A program made the translations under genes and the position numbers. The notes under the pieces were generated by a model that searched no databases, was not told where the DNA came from, and was given only the letters and a program-made list of their open reading frames with translations. Positions 1 to 8,087 of a DNA stretch of 64,000 nucleotides are shown here, in pieces (the first letter of the stretch is position 1; each line of letters opens with the position of its first letter). Source of the stretch: an uncultured Lachnospiraceae bacterium (GTDB lineage: Bacteria > Bacillota > Clostridia > Lachnospirales > Lachnospiraceae). The stretch is taken from contig CAJUPT010000006.1 of assembly GCA_910588405.1 (NCBI GenBank), forward strand, positions 1-64,000, read 5' to 3'.

Positions 1-106
1 ATACCGACATATAAGAACTTCTAAAGAGATAATCTAAATTCACCATAAATTTTTACAAATACAGATTTTTTACCCTTTTTTCGGTAATCTCTTTTTCTCC
101 ATCTCC

Positions 107-3100
107 CTACCGCTTCTCCCTCCAGTTCTCATTCCTCTCCTGGCTGGAAGCCGTGGCTCTGGCCAGCTGCAAAACGATCTCGCTGAAATACCTGGCCGGA
201 ACATCCTTTAACGGAATCGCCTTCTCCGGCTTCACCTCGTCATACATATAACTTCCCCGCTTAATTTTACCGGCCTCGTAAAACCTTGCGTCATATACGG
301 TGATTTCCTCATTCTCATCCCCCACAAACAGGCCGGAGAAATGCAGCTCCACGCCCAGTCCCAGCTCCTGATCTTCCCGATAAAAGGTATAATAGCCGCC
401 GGCATCCTGGACGGAGCCCCGGTACCAGCCCTGGGACTGCAGTTTTCCGGACAGAGACAGGCCGTTTAAGATACAGCCGCCGAACCGTTCCAGCTGCCGC
501 AGCTTTTCCTCTCCCGGCTCCAAAGGATAAACCGTCCGTTTCAGCTGTTCCACAGACTGCGCCACCTCGTAATCCTCCAGCTGCTCCTCCCATGTTTTCC
601 TGGATTCTTCCGACAGCTCGATGGGATGAACCAGGCCGATCTGGCAGGTCTCCGGCATGGTGTATTCTTCCTCATCCTCCGTGTTAAAGGTTCCGTCCTC
701 CATATACCGGAAAGTCTGAACCAGTTTTCCTTTTTCGTAAACACCCCAGATTAGGCTGATCGCAAACTGGTGCATCACCGGGTTTTTCACAAACAGGTTA
801 TTCCACCCCTCCTTAGACCATTTCCGCTCCACCGACAATGCCTGTTCCAGCCGCAGCTTCTGGTTGGCCACCGTGGTTTTCATCTGCTTTTTCATATCCT
901 TAAAAGCCTGATTTTCTTTCACCGCCAGTTCCGGGTCATCCTTTTTGCCGGGGGCAGGCAGATTTTTCAGCTTTTTGTCATTTTCATCAAAAATTTCCAG
1001 TTCCAGATTCTGGGTCAGATACACCTTGAACTTCCTGGTTCCGTAATCGAAAATCCGCTCCATCCTCTCATTAAATCCCAGATCCGGCACAATCTTATCC
1101 GCCAGCTCTTCCCTGGTCATGCCAAGCTGGGCCGCCGCGAAATCCAGGGCTGCGGCAGCCGCAGCCTTCACCTGCTTAAACTTAAACTTTCTGGCAATGC
1201 TGTCCACCGTCAAAAGCGCCGCCGGCTCGCTGTTCAGCGCCAGCGCCTTCACCGCCTCCGCCGCCATAGCTCCCCTGGCGTGCTGGGGCCATTCATTGAT
1301 CTGGTGCTTTAACCGCTCCACAATCTCGCTGCCGCCGTGAATCGAGGCTGCGTACAGCACCCATTTCTTTTTGGCCTCCGCCCCGGCTTCCAGCCATTTG
1401 TCAAACAGCTCATTGACATAAACCGCCAGCTCCCGCTCATCCAGCTTTTCCGCCAGCCAGGCAGCGTCCTTGCTGACGCCGGGCGTGGACATGGACGCAT
1501 AGCAGAGCAGGACTGCCTGCAGATACTCCTCACTTGCCTCTATCCGATTTGCTTCACCGGACACATCCTCTCCATCGCCCTGTCCCTTCATATGTACCGC
1601 ACAGAACGGCGTCTCATACGCCCAGGCCAGCGTCCGTTTCTTTCCGCCCTTATGCAGCTCTTTCACTTTTTCTTCCGGCGTGGCCGAAACCTGCTGCACC
1701 TCGTCGGAGGTCAGGTTCAGCACATCCCGAAGAAGCGCCGCCAGCTTGCTGCTCTTTTCCGTATCCAGGGCTTCCTGCAATAGCTGCCTGTACTCCGGCT
1801 CCTTCCATCCCCGCATAACCTGGATGGCCATCTCCCTCTGCGCCGCCTTCTTGGATTTCAGCAGACCGGTAATATCCGCCGCCCAATCCTTCTGCTTCCG
1901 CAGCACCTCCACCAGCGCCTCCTTCACCGCCTTCGAGCTGTCGCCGCCGTAGGCCAGCAGATCCTCCTTATGCCGCTCCGGCAGCCTGCCCAGCGTCTTC
2001 ACGCCCATGCTGCGCCCTGTGGCCCCCGCATCCCGGAATGCCTGAAGAGTTTTATCCGGCGTCTCGGCCAGATAACGGGAAAATGCCTTTACCGTGGCCT
2101 TCTCCACCATCTTCTTCTGACTCTCGGAATAAATATACTCATAAATCATCTCTCCGCATTGTAATTGATAATTCAGCGACAGCCCCGCTTCCGAAAGTCT
2201 GGCATACAGCTCTGCCGCCGCCTGTTCATTGGGCTGGTTCCGCCTTCCGGACTGAACAGTCGTCAATTCCTCCATCATCGCATAGGAGGCCCGCTTCATA
2301 ATCAAAATCACCAGGCATCTGGTATAAAAATCATCCTTTCCGTACATATCCCGGTACTGGTTCAGCAGATTCCGCTCTTGCCACGCATAACGGGAGCCCG
2401 CCTCCAGCTCTCCGGCATAAGGATAAATATCATCTGCCGGCAGCTCGCCCCGGAGATAATCACACAGCTGGGAAAAACCGCTGATACCCGCCGGGATCAC
2501 CGCCTTTATCACCTTCTCCCTCTGTCCGGACACCTTATCGTCCTTCAATCCTTTATACAGCGATTTATCCTTTGCCTTTACCACTTCCATCATCGCCTGG
2601 AAGCCGTTCCCATCCGCCTGATCCATACATTGGATGAAAAATGCGGAATCCCTGTCAAACTGGGTATATAAAATATTTTTATACTGCTTCTGCGCTGTCC
2701 ACAGCAGAAATTCCTTCTGATCGATATCAAAGAGCAAGTCAAAATTTCCGCCCCTTGCGGTCAGCTTATCGTCCATATTAAACCACTCCATCACAATCAG
2801 GAGGCCGCCCCGGTCGGCGGCAGCGCAGAGCCGGAGGAAGTTCCGCAGCTTGGGCGACAGTTCGAAGATTGAAAAAGCACAGCCTCCCAGCAGCCGGAGC
2901 AGGTACTGGTTCACCGCATATCCCCTGGACAGATTGTACAGCTGTTTGGGCAGCGGCTCATCCTTGGGCTGGCGCACATATTTCTCCATCGCCTCCGACG
3001 CATAGGCCGGGAGCTTTTTACTGAACAGATTTCCGATGCTGGAGGCAATGCTGTTCACGCAGTTATCCAGCATTTTCTGATCCCCCGCATCCGACAGATG

Positions 3101-3754
3101 CAGGACTTCATCCTCCGATTCTCCTTTGAACAGCTTCGTGATCCCTTTCAGCAGGCCGCCCTGCTGCCCGTCCTGCTTCCCCTCGTTTTTATTATAGGCA
3201 ATATCCCATTTCCGTTTCCGCTCCTTGTATCTCACGTGGAAATAGGCAGCGTACAGCACCATCAGGCCATTGTCAAATTTTCCCTTATGATAATCAAAAG
3301 CCTTTTTCAGCACCCCAGCATTGTTTCCGGCAAGCTCGATCAGCCGTTCAATCCAGTAACGGGTCAGATAATGCTGGTTTTCACATGCCTGTTCCGCATA
3401 CAGAGAACAGATGCAGGCCGCATCCAGCTGTTCCAGGCCGCCGCTTTTATACCGGAGCAGGTCGGAAGGATAGAGCATATAGCTGGTAGACTGCCCCAGC
3501 TGAAATACCAGCTGAAACAGGCGGGCATACTCCTGGTTCCTCCCCCTGTCGCTGAACTCCTTAAACAAACTCCGGAAACCTTTTTGCGTTTCCTCCGGTA
3601 CCTCAGACAGATCTCGGAAGGCCAGACAGTCCAGATGGGACTGCTCTCCCCCTTCCAGATAATACTCCCCATGATCCAGCTCCTCCTGGGTCAGCGGTAA
3701 TTGAGACAACAGATTCATCATTTTCTGCAGACGCAGTTCATTTGGATTTTGCAT
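107..3754 (-). CDS. DUF4132 domain protein (YehI-like)
   Basis: This 1215-residue soluble protein has no signal peptide and no membrane segment. Its middle is helical and Ala/Leu/Lys-rich, resembling HEAT-like repeats. The region from about residue 890 to 1080 looks like the DUF4132 core, with a Trp/Gly motif near 978-985, an Asn-Pro near 991 and a His-Pro near 1040. The start is set by an AGGAGG site 8 bases upstream of the ATG. DUF4132 proteins have no known biochemical activity. From family knowledge they occur beside MoxR-type ATPase, VWA, SWIM and DUF5682 genes (E. coli yehI beside yehL/M/P/Q). All four partners lie on the same strand at 16.8-24.3 kb, so I infer this is the displaced fifth member. 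A MITE-like element sits 57 bases upstream of the start. The family call is fairly sure; the role is unknown. Confidence 0.8.
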   Translation of the reverse strand: MQNPNELRLQKMMNLLSQLPLTQEELDHGEYYLEGGEQSHLDCLAFRDLSEVPEETQKGFRSLFKEFSDRGRNQEYARLFQLVFQLGQSTSYMLYPSDLLRYKSGGLEQLDAACICSLYAEQACENQHYLTRYWIERLIELAGNNAGVLKKAFDYHKGKFDNGLMVLYAAYFHVRYKERKRKWDIAYNKNEGKQDGQQGGLLKGITKLFKGESEDEVLHLSDAGDQKMLDNCVNSIASSIGNLFSKKLPAYASEAMEKYVRQPKDEPLPKQLYNLSRGYAVNQYLLRLLGGCAFSIFELSPKLRNFLRLCAAADRGGLLIVMEWFNMDDKLTARGGNFDLLFDIDQKEFLLWTAQKQYKNILYTQFDRDSAFFIQCMDQADGNGFQAMMEVVKAKDKSLYKGLKDDKVSGQREKVIKAVIPAGISGFSQLCDYLRGELPADDIYPYAGELEAGSRYAWQERNLLNQYRDMYGKDDFYTRCLVILIMKRASYAMMEELTTVQSGRRNQPNEQAAAELYARLSEAGLSLNYQLQCGEMIYEYIYSESQKKMVEKATVKAFSRYLAETPDKTLQAFRDAGATGRSMGVKTLGRLPERHKEDLLAYGGDSSKAVKEALVEVLRKQKDWAADITGLLKSKKAAQREMAIQVMRGWKEPEYRQLLQEALDTEKSSKLAALLRDVLNLTSDEVQQVSATPEEKVKELHKGGKKRTLAWAYETPFCAVHMKGQGDGEDVSGEANRIEASEEYLQAVLLCYASMSTPGVSKDAAWLAEKLDERELAVYVNELFDKWLEAGAEAKKKWVLYAASIHGGSEIVERLKHQINEWPQHARGAMAAEAVKALALNSEPAALLTVDSIARKFKFKQVKAAAAAALDFAAAQLGMTREELADKIVPDLGFNERMERIFDYGTRKFKVYLTQNLELEIFDENDKKLKNLPAPGKKDDPELAVKENQAFKDMKKQMKTTVANQKLRLEQALSVERKWSKEGWNNLFVKNPVMHQFAISLIWGVYEKGKLVQTFRYMEDGTFNTEDEEEYTMPETCQIGLVHPIELSEESRKTWEEQLEDYEVAQSVEQLKRTVYPLEPGEEKLRQLERFGGCILNGLSLSGKLQSQGWYRGSVQDAGGYYTFYREDQELGLGVELHFSGLFVGDENEEITVYDARFYEAGKIKRGSYMYDEVKPEKAIPLKDVPARYFSEIVLQLARATASSQERNENWREKR

Positions 3755-3811
3755 ATCGTGTCCTCCTCGTGGCAGATTTCATCGGCCATGCGTATCAAAT
3801 GTTTTTCATAT

Positions 3812-3981
3812 CCTAGTGTACTGTCTGGTTCATATCTGGTAAAACTCCGCCGGATATTTTTCTGAGAGTGCTGCTTCACAAACGCAGGCGTAGCGATGGC
3901 TACGCTGAGGCTTGGAAAGTAGTGCTATCAGGAAAATAGACAAGGAGGTTTGCCTGAATATGAGCCAGACAGTACACTAGG
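3812..3981. mobile_element. MITE-like element with 24-bp terminal inverted repeats
   Basis: The ends 3812-3835 and 3958-3981 are inverted copies of each other with one mismatch, beginning CCTAGTGTACTGTCTGG. A possible 3-base target duplication (TAT) sits at 3809-3811 and 3982-3984. The 122-bp interior has no coding frame but contains a hairpin, GCGTAGC-GATG-GCTACGC. The size and absence of a transposase fit a non-autonomous element mobilised in trans. It lies directly upstream of the DUF4132 gene and could affect that gene's promoter. Confidence 0.75.
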
Positions 3982-4064
3982 TATTTTTGCTCTTAAAAGA
4001 AAAACAATCCGCTTTTTTCGCTATATCTACAGTTTAACATGAAAAAATAGTCTGGTAAAGAAAA

Positions 4065-4097
4065 AAACCGGGAATCCATCCCTGAATTCCCGGTTTT
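4065..4097 (-). terminator. Rho-independent terminator of the radical SAM gene
   Basis: A 10-bp stem (AAACCGGGAA paired with its complement) is followed on the minus strand by a run of T. It lies 67 bases past the radical SAM stop codon. A-runs on the other side mean it could act in both directions. Confidence 0.8.
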
Positions 4098-4163
4098 TAT
4101 GCTATGTGATTTCCAGTTATACCCGTGAGTATAGCTCTTCATATTCCTTTCCGGCACGCATTT

Positions 4164-5048
4164 TCACTCCATCCCCAAGTCCCACAAACTTATCTGTCCT
4201 CCAAAATCATTTTCAGGGAAAGCATGCAGATACTGAAATATCTGTTCATTATCGCAAAGGATTCCCGCCTCTTTGCATTTCCGGTAAAATAATTCCATCA
4301 GACGGCTGCCGTCCGGACTTTCAATTATATACTGGTTTCCATACGTCCGCATATATTGTTCTTTTAAGCCCGGAAACCAGCGATCCAGCTGCTGATAAAA
4401 ATACTCCCGGTTTCCTTCCCGGAGGGTCAGCCCCATACCAAAGCAGATCACGCCGTAAACCTTCGCCTCCTGGCACAGCTCCAAAATACCGGAAATATTA
4501 TCCTCCGTATCATTGATAAAGGGCAGAATCGGCGTCATCCATACGACGGTGGGAATTCCCGCATCCCGCAGCCGTTTTAATACGGCAAAGCGTTCTCTTG
4601 TCGTGCATACATTCGGCTCAACTTTTTCGCACAGTTCTTCATCATAAGTGGTCAGGGTCATCTGCACAACGCATTTTGTCTTTTCATTGATTTTCTGCAG
4701 CAGGTCTAAATCCCGTAAAATACGGTCTGACTTTGTGATGACCGTGAAGCCAAACCCATAAGTATCGATCAGTTGCAGCGCCTTCCTGACGTTTCCGATT
4801 TCCATTTCCAGAGGGATATAGGGGTCGGTCATGGCGCCTGTGCCAATCATGCATTTCTTCCGCTTACGCTTAAGAGCACAGGCCAGCAGGTCGATTGCAT
4901 TCTCTTTTACCTCGATATCCTCAAAATCGTGTTCCATATGGTAACATTTGCTTCTGGAATCACAGTAAATACACCCATGGGTGCAGCCACGGTACAGGTT
5001 CATTCCGTTTTTGGATGACAGGATTCCCTTCGCTTTCACAAAATGCAT
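4164..5048 (-). CDS. SPL-family radical SAM protein
   Basis: This 294-residue protein carries the radical SAM cluster motif Cys-x3-Cys-x2-Cys near residue 22 (CTHGCIYC). It is followed by GTGAMTDPY, typical of the spore-photoproduct-lyase-like family (SplB/Rv2578c type), and by a TIM-barrel-like segment (WMTPILPF). The family binds a 4Fe-4S cluster and SAM for radical chemistry. The substrate cannot be told, and true spore photoproduct lyases are usually somewhat longer. The ATG follows AGGAGGGG with a longish spacing of about 10-12 bases. It is preceded by a zinc-ribbon gene on the same strand and ends at a strong terminator. Confidence 0.85.
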   Translation of the reverse strand: MHFVKAKGILSSKNGMNLYRGCTHGCIYCDSRSKCYHMEHDFEDIEVKENAIDLLACALKRKRKKCMIGTGAMTDPYIPLEMEIGNVRKALQLIDTYGFGFTVITKSDRILRDLDLLQKINEKTKCVVQMTLTTYDEELCEKVEPNVCTTRERFAVLKRLRDAGIPTVVWMTPILPFINDTEDNISGILELCQEAKVYGVICFGMGLTLREGNREYFYQQLDRWFPGLKEQYMRTYGNQYIIESPDGSRLMELFYRKCKEAGILCDNEQIFQYLHAFPENDFGGQISLWDLGME

Positions 5049-5075
5049 TGGCGGTGTCCCCTCCTAATGGTCAGC

Positions 5076-5122
5076 ATGTACGCTCGGAATCTCACAGGTA
5101 CTGAGAGATTCCGAGCGTACAT
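5076..5122. repeat. Perfect 18-bp inverted repeat between two genes
   Basis: Arms 5076-5093 and 5105-5122 are perfectly complementary (ATGTACGCTCGGAATCTC) around an 11-base loop. No T-run follows on either strand, so it is not a standard terminator. One arm resembles the right end of the sequence at 7876-8041, suggesting a shared mobile or intergenic repeat family. Confidence 0.8.
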
Positions 5123-5162
5123 TATCCTGCGGCCATACAGAATATGTCTGAACGCTCCTCAA

Positions 5163-5435
5163 TTATTTCTTCCACCGTTTTAATGTGGGAAACCATGCAA
5201 GCATGGCTTTTCTCGCTTCTTCCCCGCTCATCTCCGGATGTGCCGCCGTCATATGGGGCACGCACACCTCCACCATTTCTTCCATTGTACCCGCAAAGGT
5301 AAATGCGCCGTTTTCAAAACAATATTTGCAGTAGTCTTCGTTTTTGCTACCGTCGGCATTGGTTCCGTACATCTCATCCGTCTCACCCATAGGCATACCG
5401 CAGCACTGGCAGAATTGTTGATTCATCTCGTTCAT
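5163..5435 (-). CDS. Small zinc-ribbon protein
   Basis: This is a 90-residue protein with an N-terminal Cys motif (CQCCGMPM) and a second pair (YCKYC) about 25 residues on, which together form a putative zinc ribbon of the type found in many Firmicutes proteins (Pfam 'putative zinc ribbon'). The C-terminal part is helical and ends in basic and aromatic residues. The start is preceded by AGGAGG at 8 bases. A tandem 103-bp repeat sits immediately upstream of the Shine-Dalgarno, so the transcript leader is mostly repeat. Function is unknown. Confidence 0.85.
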   Translation of the reverse strand: MNEMNQQFCQCCGMPMGETDEMYGTNADGSKNEDYCKYCFENGAFTFAGTMEEMVEVCVPHMTAAHPEMSGEEARKAMLAWFPTLKRWKK

Positions 5436-5454
5436 TCTCTTTTCCTCCTAATTT

Positions 5455-5680
5455 AGTTCCGCAACTCCCCTTCCAAGCCCCCTGGATCTGGGAGAATTTC
5501 CAGCCACTAAAGTGTCTGTAAATCCTCCCGGGGCTTGTACGGTATGTTGCTGTTTCTAGTTCCGCAACTCCCCTTCCAAGCCCCCTGGATCTGGGAGAAT
5601 TTCCAGCCACTAAAGTGTCTGTAAATCCTCCCGGGGCTTGTACGGTACGTTGCTGTTTCTAGTTCCGCAACTCCCCTTCC
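5455..5680 (-). repeat. Tandem array of a 103-bp dispersed intergenic repeat
   Basis: Two nearly identical 103-bp units lie at 5455-5557 and 5558-5660 (one visible difference), plus a 20-base third start at 5661-5680. Each begins AGTTCCGCAACTCCCCTTCC on the plus strand. Related copies occur at 27484-27579, 53590-53648 and 61660-61791. In each case the repeat lies directly upstream of the Shine-Dalgarno of a minus-strand gene. It encodes an open but probably meaningless frame with a Trp-Lys-Gly-Ser-Cys-Gly-Thr signature. Confidence 0.9.
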
Positions 5681-5689
5681 CTCGCTATG

Positions 5690-5810
5690 AGCACTTAGGG
5701 TCTGTCTTTTAGACCCTTACGTGCGATGCATGGAAAATTGTTAGCGGGTGTTCTTTAGCCGCTTACTATTTTCCAAAGCCTTACTACGGTATCCAGTATA
5801 TCGCACATAC
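5690..5810. other. Structured intergenic segment with nested hairpins
   Basis: Three pairings can be drawn: 5697-5703 with 5711-5717 (AGGGTCT), 5730-5746 with a complementary stretch around 5759-5775 (about 15 of 17 pairs), and an outer GTGCGAT at 5721-5727 with ATCGCAC near 5800-5806. No protein frame is evident. It lies between the WYL regulator's stop and the repeat array. It may be a non-coding RNA or another repeat element; nothing identifies it. Confidence 0.45.
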
Positions 5811-5824
5811 CCTGACACCCTGTG

Positions 5825-6721
5825 TCATGGTTTATTTTTTTCGTAAATTAATTTCGCCTGCCTCGCCACGGCCTCTTTTAACGAAGCCGGGGAAAGGATT
5901 TCCACCTGGGTTCCGAAGGATAACAGATACCCGGTCAGCCACGCATCCTCCGGCATCCTGGCACAGGCAACAAGCGAGCCGTCCCCCTGCTGCCGCACCT
6001 GAGTTTTGTCGAATTCATCATAAACCCTGTATGCCATTTCCCGTGGGAACCGAAGGGTAATCTGCCGGTATTCCCCTTCATAAGCCTCCTCCTGCTCCGG
6101 AAAATCCCGGCGCTGAAAGCCTTCCTCCAAAATTTCCAGATCCAGAATGCGGTTTAATTTAAACATCCGCCAGTCCTCCCGCTCCATACAAAAGGCTTTC
6201 AGATACCATGCATTTGATTTGTAAGCCAGCTTACAGGGCTGTACGGTTCTTACACTGGCCTCGCCACTGGCTCCCGCATACCGGAGCCTGACGCTCCTGC
6301 AATGAATCACCGCCGATTTCAGCAGCTCGAATTTTTCATTGTCAAACAGGTTATCCCCCCATCTGGAAAAATCCACCTCAAGCCAGTTCTCCGAAGGGAG
6401 CCGGAACAATGCCGAAAGCTTCTGCAGCGTTTGGCTGCCGCCGATATTCTGCATGAAATTGATGCCCTGCAAGGCCGTAAGGATCTCCTGCTTTTCCTCC
6501 TCTGACAAAACGGCCTGATCCAGCACAAAATCATGCATTAAGCGGATGCCTCCGTTTCTGCCCGCTTCCGCATAGACGGGAATCCCTGCCCCGCTCAGTG
6601 CGTCTATATCCCTGTAAATCGTCCTGACCGACACCTCAAACTTTTCCGCCAGCTCCGGCGCGGTGGCCCGGCCTTTATCCAGTAAATAATATACAATCTT
6701 AAACAATCTGCTCTCCTGCAT
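5825..6721 (-). CDS. YafY-type WYL-domain transcriptional regulator
   Basis: Read from the ATG at 6721, the product has 298 residues, normal for the family. An N-terminal winged helix (about 1-60, with SVRTIYRDIDALSGAGIPVY) is followed by a WYL domain (about 135-210, with the NAWYLKAFC stretch) and a WCX-like C-terminal part. A GAGGAG site 7 bases upstream supports this start; the longer frame upstream lacks family similarity. WYL regulators sense nucleic-acid or small-molecule ligands and often repress neighbours. It is transcribed away from the vanW-like gene, which shares the 214-bp intergenic region and is a plausible target. Confidence 0.88.
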   Translation of the reverse strand: MQESRLFKIVYYLLDKGRATAPELAEKFEVSVRTIYRDIDALSGAGIPVYAEAGRNGGIRLMHDFVLDQAVLSEEEKQEILTALQGINFMQNIGGSQTLQKLSALFRLPSENWLEVDFSRWGDNLFDNEKFELLKSAVIHCRSVRLRYAGASGEASVRTVQPCKLAYKSNAWYLKAFCMEREDWRMFKLNRILDLEILEEGFQRRDFPEQEEAYEGEYRQITLRFPREMAYRVYDEFDKTQVRQQGDGSLVACARMPEDAWLTGYLLSFGTQVEILSPASLKEAVARQAKLIYEKNKP

Positions 6722-6901
6722 CGCCGTCTCCTCGCTTTTCTGTCCGCATAGGTTCATTTGCACATTTTGTAAAACCGCTTCCATTATCGGCCATAGTATG
6801 ATACAATTTTCCGTAGAAAGAGATTCCCTGTGATATGGAATCTCCATTTTAAGAATCACCCGGAGGAAAAGTATGAAAGTAAACTTTCAAATCTACCTCA
6901 A

Positions 6902-6921
6902 TGACGCAGCAAACTGCGTCA
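6902..6921. promoter_or_regulatory. Leader hairpin before the VanW-domain gene
   Basis: TGACGCAG and CTGCGTCA form a perfect 8-bp stem with a CAAA loop. It lies 14 bases before the preferred ATG at 6936 and after an alternative in-frame ATG at 6873. It could influence translation, or it may be where a regulator binds. No T-run follows. Confidence 0.5.
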
Positions 6922-6935
6922 GGAAAGAGGAAAGT

Positions 6936-7808
6936 ATGAAACAAAAAATTAGTCTTTTTATTTCCATGCTCTTATGCTTCTGCATGCTGTACGGAAGCGG
7001 AACGCCCGCTATGGCAGCGCCGGCAGCGCTTACGAACCTGACCTTTGACGCCGACTATTACTACAACACCAACGTGGATCTGCAAGTCGCCCTGGGCTAT
7101 GATTACAATAAATTATACCGCCATTATCTCAATTTCGGCCTGGCGGAAGGCCGGTCGGGCAGCGCGGAATTTAACTGCCTGGTCTACCGGAATAACTATC
7201 CGGATCTGCAGACCGCCTTTGGAAATGACCTTTATGCCATCTGCCTTCATTATGAAACATCCGGAAAAGCCGAGGGACGGAACGCAATCACCAGCATTGC
7301 GGCGCCCGCGGCTGCTTCCGATCCCATGGCCGCGCCTGACGCCGCTCCCGTGGCTGATCCCGCCGGCACGCTGATCGGCGGCTATTCCACCGCCTACGAT
7401 CCAAACGCTTCGCGGGCGGTCAACGTGTTCCTGGCCGCATCCAGAATCAACGGCGTCATCGTCCAGCCCGGGGAAAGTTTTTCTTTCAACCGATCCATTC
7501 TGCCAAGGACTGCATCCAACGGCTATGTAGAAGGCTATGTCATCATGGGAAATCGGTTTGTTCCCGGAATGGGCGGCGGAATCTGCCAGGTTTCCTCCAC
7601 CCTGTACGCCGCCATGGTCAGCGCAGGCCTTCCGGCCACCGAACGGCATCCCCACTCCCTGTCGGTTGATTATATTCCGTCAGGACTGGACGCAACGATT
7701 TTCGGCAATACGTTGGATCTGAGATTCACCAACATCTTTCCGCAGCCCATCCAGATCCGGGCGGCGGCAGACCAGGGAATTCTAACCATATTGATTTATC
7801 TGCTGTAG
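6936..7808 (+). CDS. Secreted VanW-domain protein with N-terminal repeats
   Basis: The 290-residue product starts with a signal peptide (about 1-28, ending AMA-AP). Two repeats of about 40 residues follow (residues about 35-115), each with a DLQ-x-A-(L/F)-G core and a G-x-x-EGR end; these are typical of secreted Lachnospiraceae proteins. After an Ala/Pro linker comes a VanW domain (about 145-275) with QPGESFSFN and GGGICQVSSTLY. VanW accompanies some vancomycin-resistance clusters, but its function is unsettled and no van genes are near. I prefer ATG 6936 because it gives a clean signal peptide and has AGAGGAAAG upstream; ATG 6873 also has a site and would add 21 residues. Confidence 0.88.
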   Translation: MKQKISLFISMLLCFCMLYGSGTPAMAAPAALTNLTFDADYYYNTNVDLQVALGYDYNKLYRHYLNFGLAEGRSGSAEFNCLVYRNNYPDLQTAFGNDLYAICLHYETSGKAEGRNAITSIAAPAAASDPMAAPDAAPVADPAGTLIGGYSTAYDPNASRAVNVFLAASRINGVIVQPGESFSFNRSILPRTASNGYVEGYVIMGNRFVPGMGGGICQVSSTLYAAMVSAGLPATERHPHSLSVDYIPSGLDATIFGNTLDLRFTNIFPQPIQIRAAADQGILTILIYLL

Positions 7809-7820
7809 GCAGGCATACGC

Positions 7821-7848
7821 AAAAGGGGGATGGCATTCCCCCTTTTTT
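7821..7848 (+). terminator. Rho-independent terminator after the VanW gene
   Basis: AAAAGGGGGA pairs with TCCCCCTTTT around a short loop and ends in six T. It begins 13 bases after the stop codon. Confidence 0.9.
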
Positions 7849-7875
7849 GCATCGATTTCTTTGCCGAAAAAACTC

Positions 7876-8041
7876 TAATGTGCCCTCGGAGCCTCGCAGT
7901 GCCTGATTTTGTGAAATGATTTTTGTTCAAATGTATACAAATTTGTGAGACATACGTAGAGCATAAGTTAAATAAATTTGTGTACATCCAGCGAAAAAAC
8001 TGCCGCAAAAGCAAATGCCATAAGATTCCAAGCGTACATTA
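7876..8041. mobile_element. Possible degenerate MITE-like element
   Basis: The ends are weakly inverted (about 14 of 20 positions) and the right end, GATTCCAAGCGTACATTA, closely matches an arm of the hairpin at 5076-5122. Inside is a clear 14-bp inverted repeat with one mismatch: 7931-7944 (ATGTATACAAATTT) and 7974-7987. The segment lies between two convergent genes and carries no recognisable frame. The mobile-element call is an inference from the shared ends. Confidence 0.4.
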
Positions 8042-8087
8042 CTATGAAATTAAGGCATCAAAAGCTTTTTGCCGTAATGACTCCGAT

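Noticed and set aside
770..1312. Plus-strand ORF of 180 residues
   Set aside because: It is a His/Leu/Arg-rich shadow of the DUF4132 gene without a start site; similar long antisense frames over other genes were dropped for the same reason.
5076..5122. Rho-independent terminator
   Set aside because: A long perfect stem, but no T-run on either strand.
5383..5610. Protein-coding frame over the repeat
   Set aside because: The same peptide recurs upstream of unrelated genes because the DNA repeat does; there is no ribosome site and no family.
5455..5680. CRISPR array
   Set aside because: The units are 103 bp and directly abutting with no unique spacers, and no cas genes are present.
6936..7808. 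Vancomycin-resistance gene
   Set aside because: Only the VanW domain is shared; no vanA/B ligase, vanH, vanX or sensor pair is nearby.
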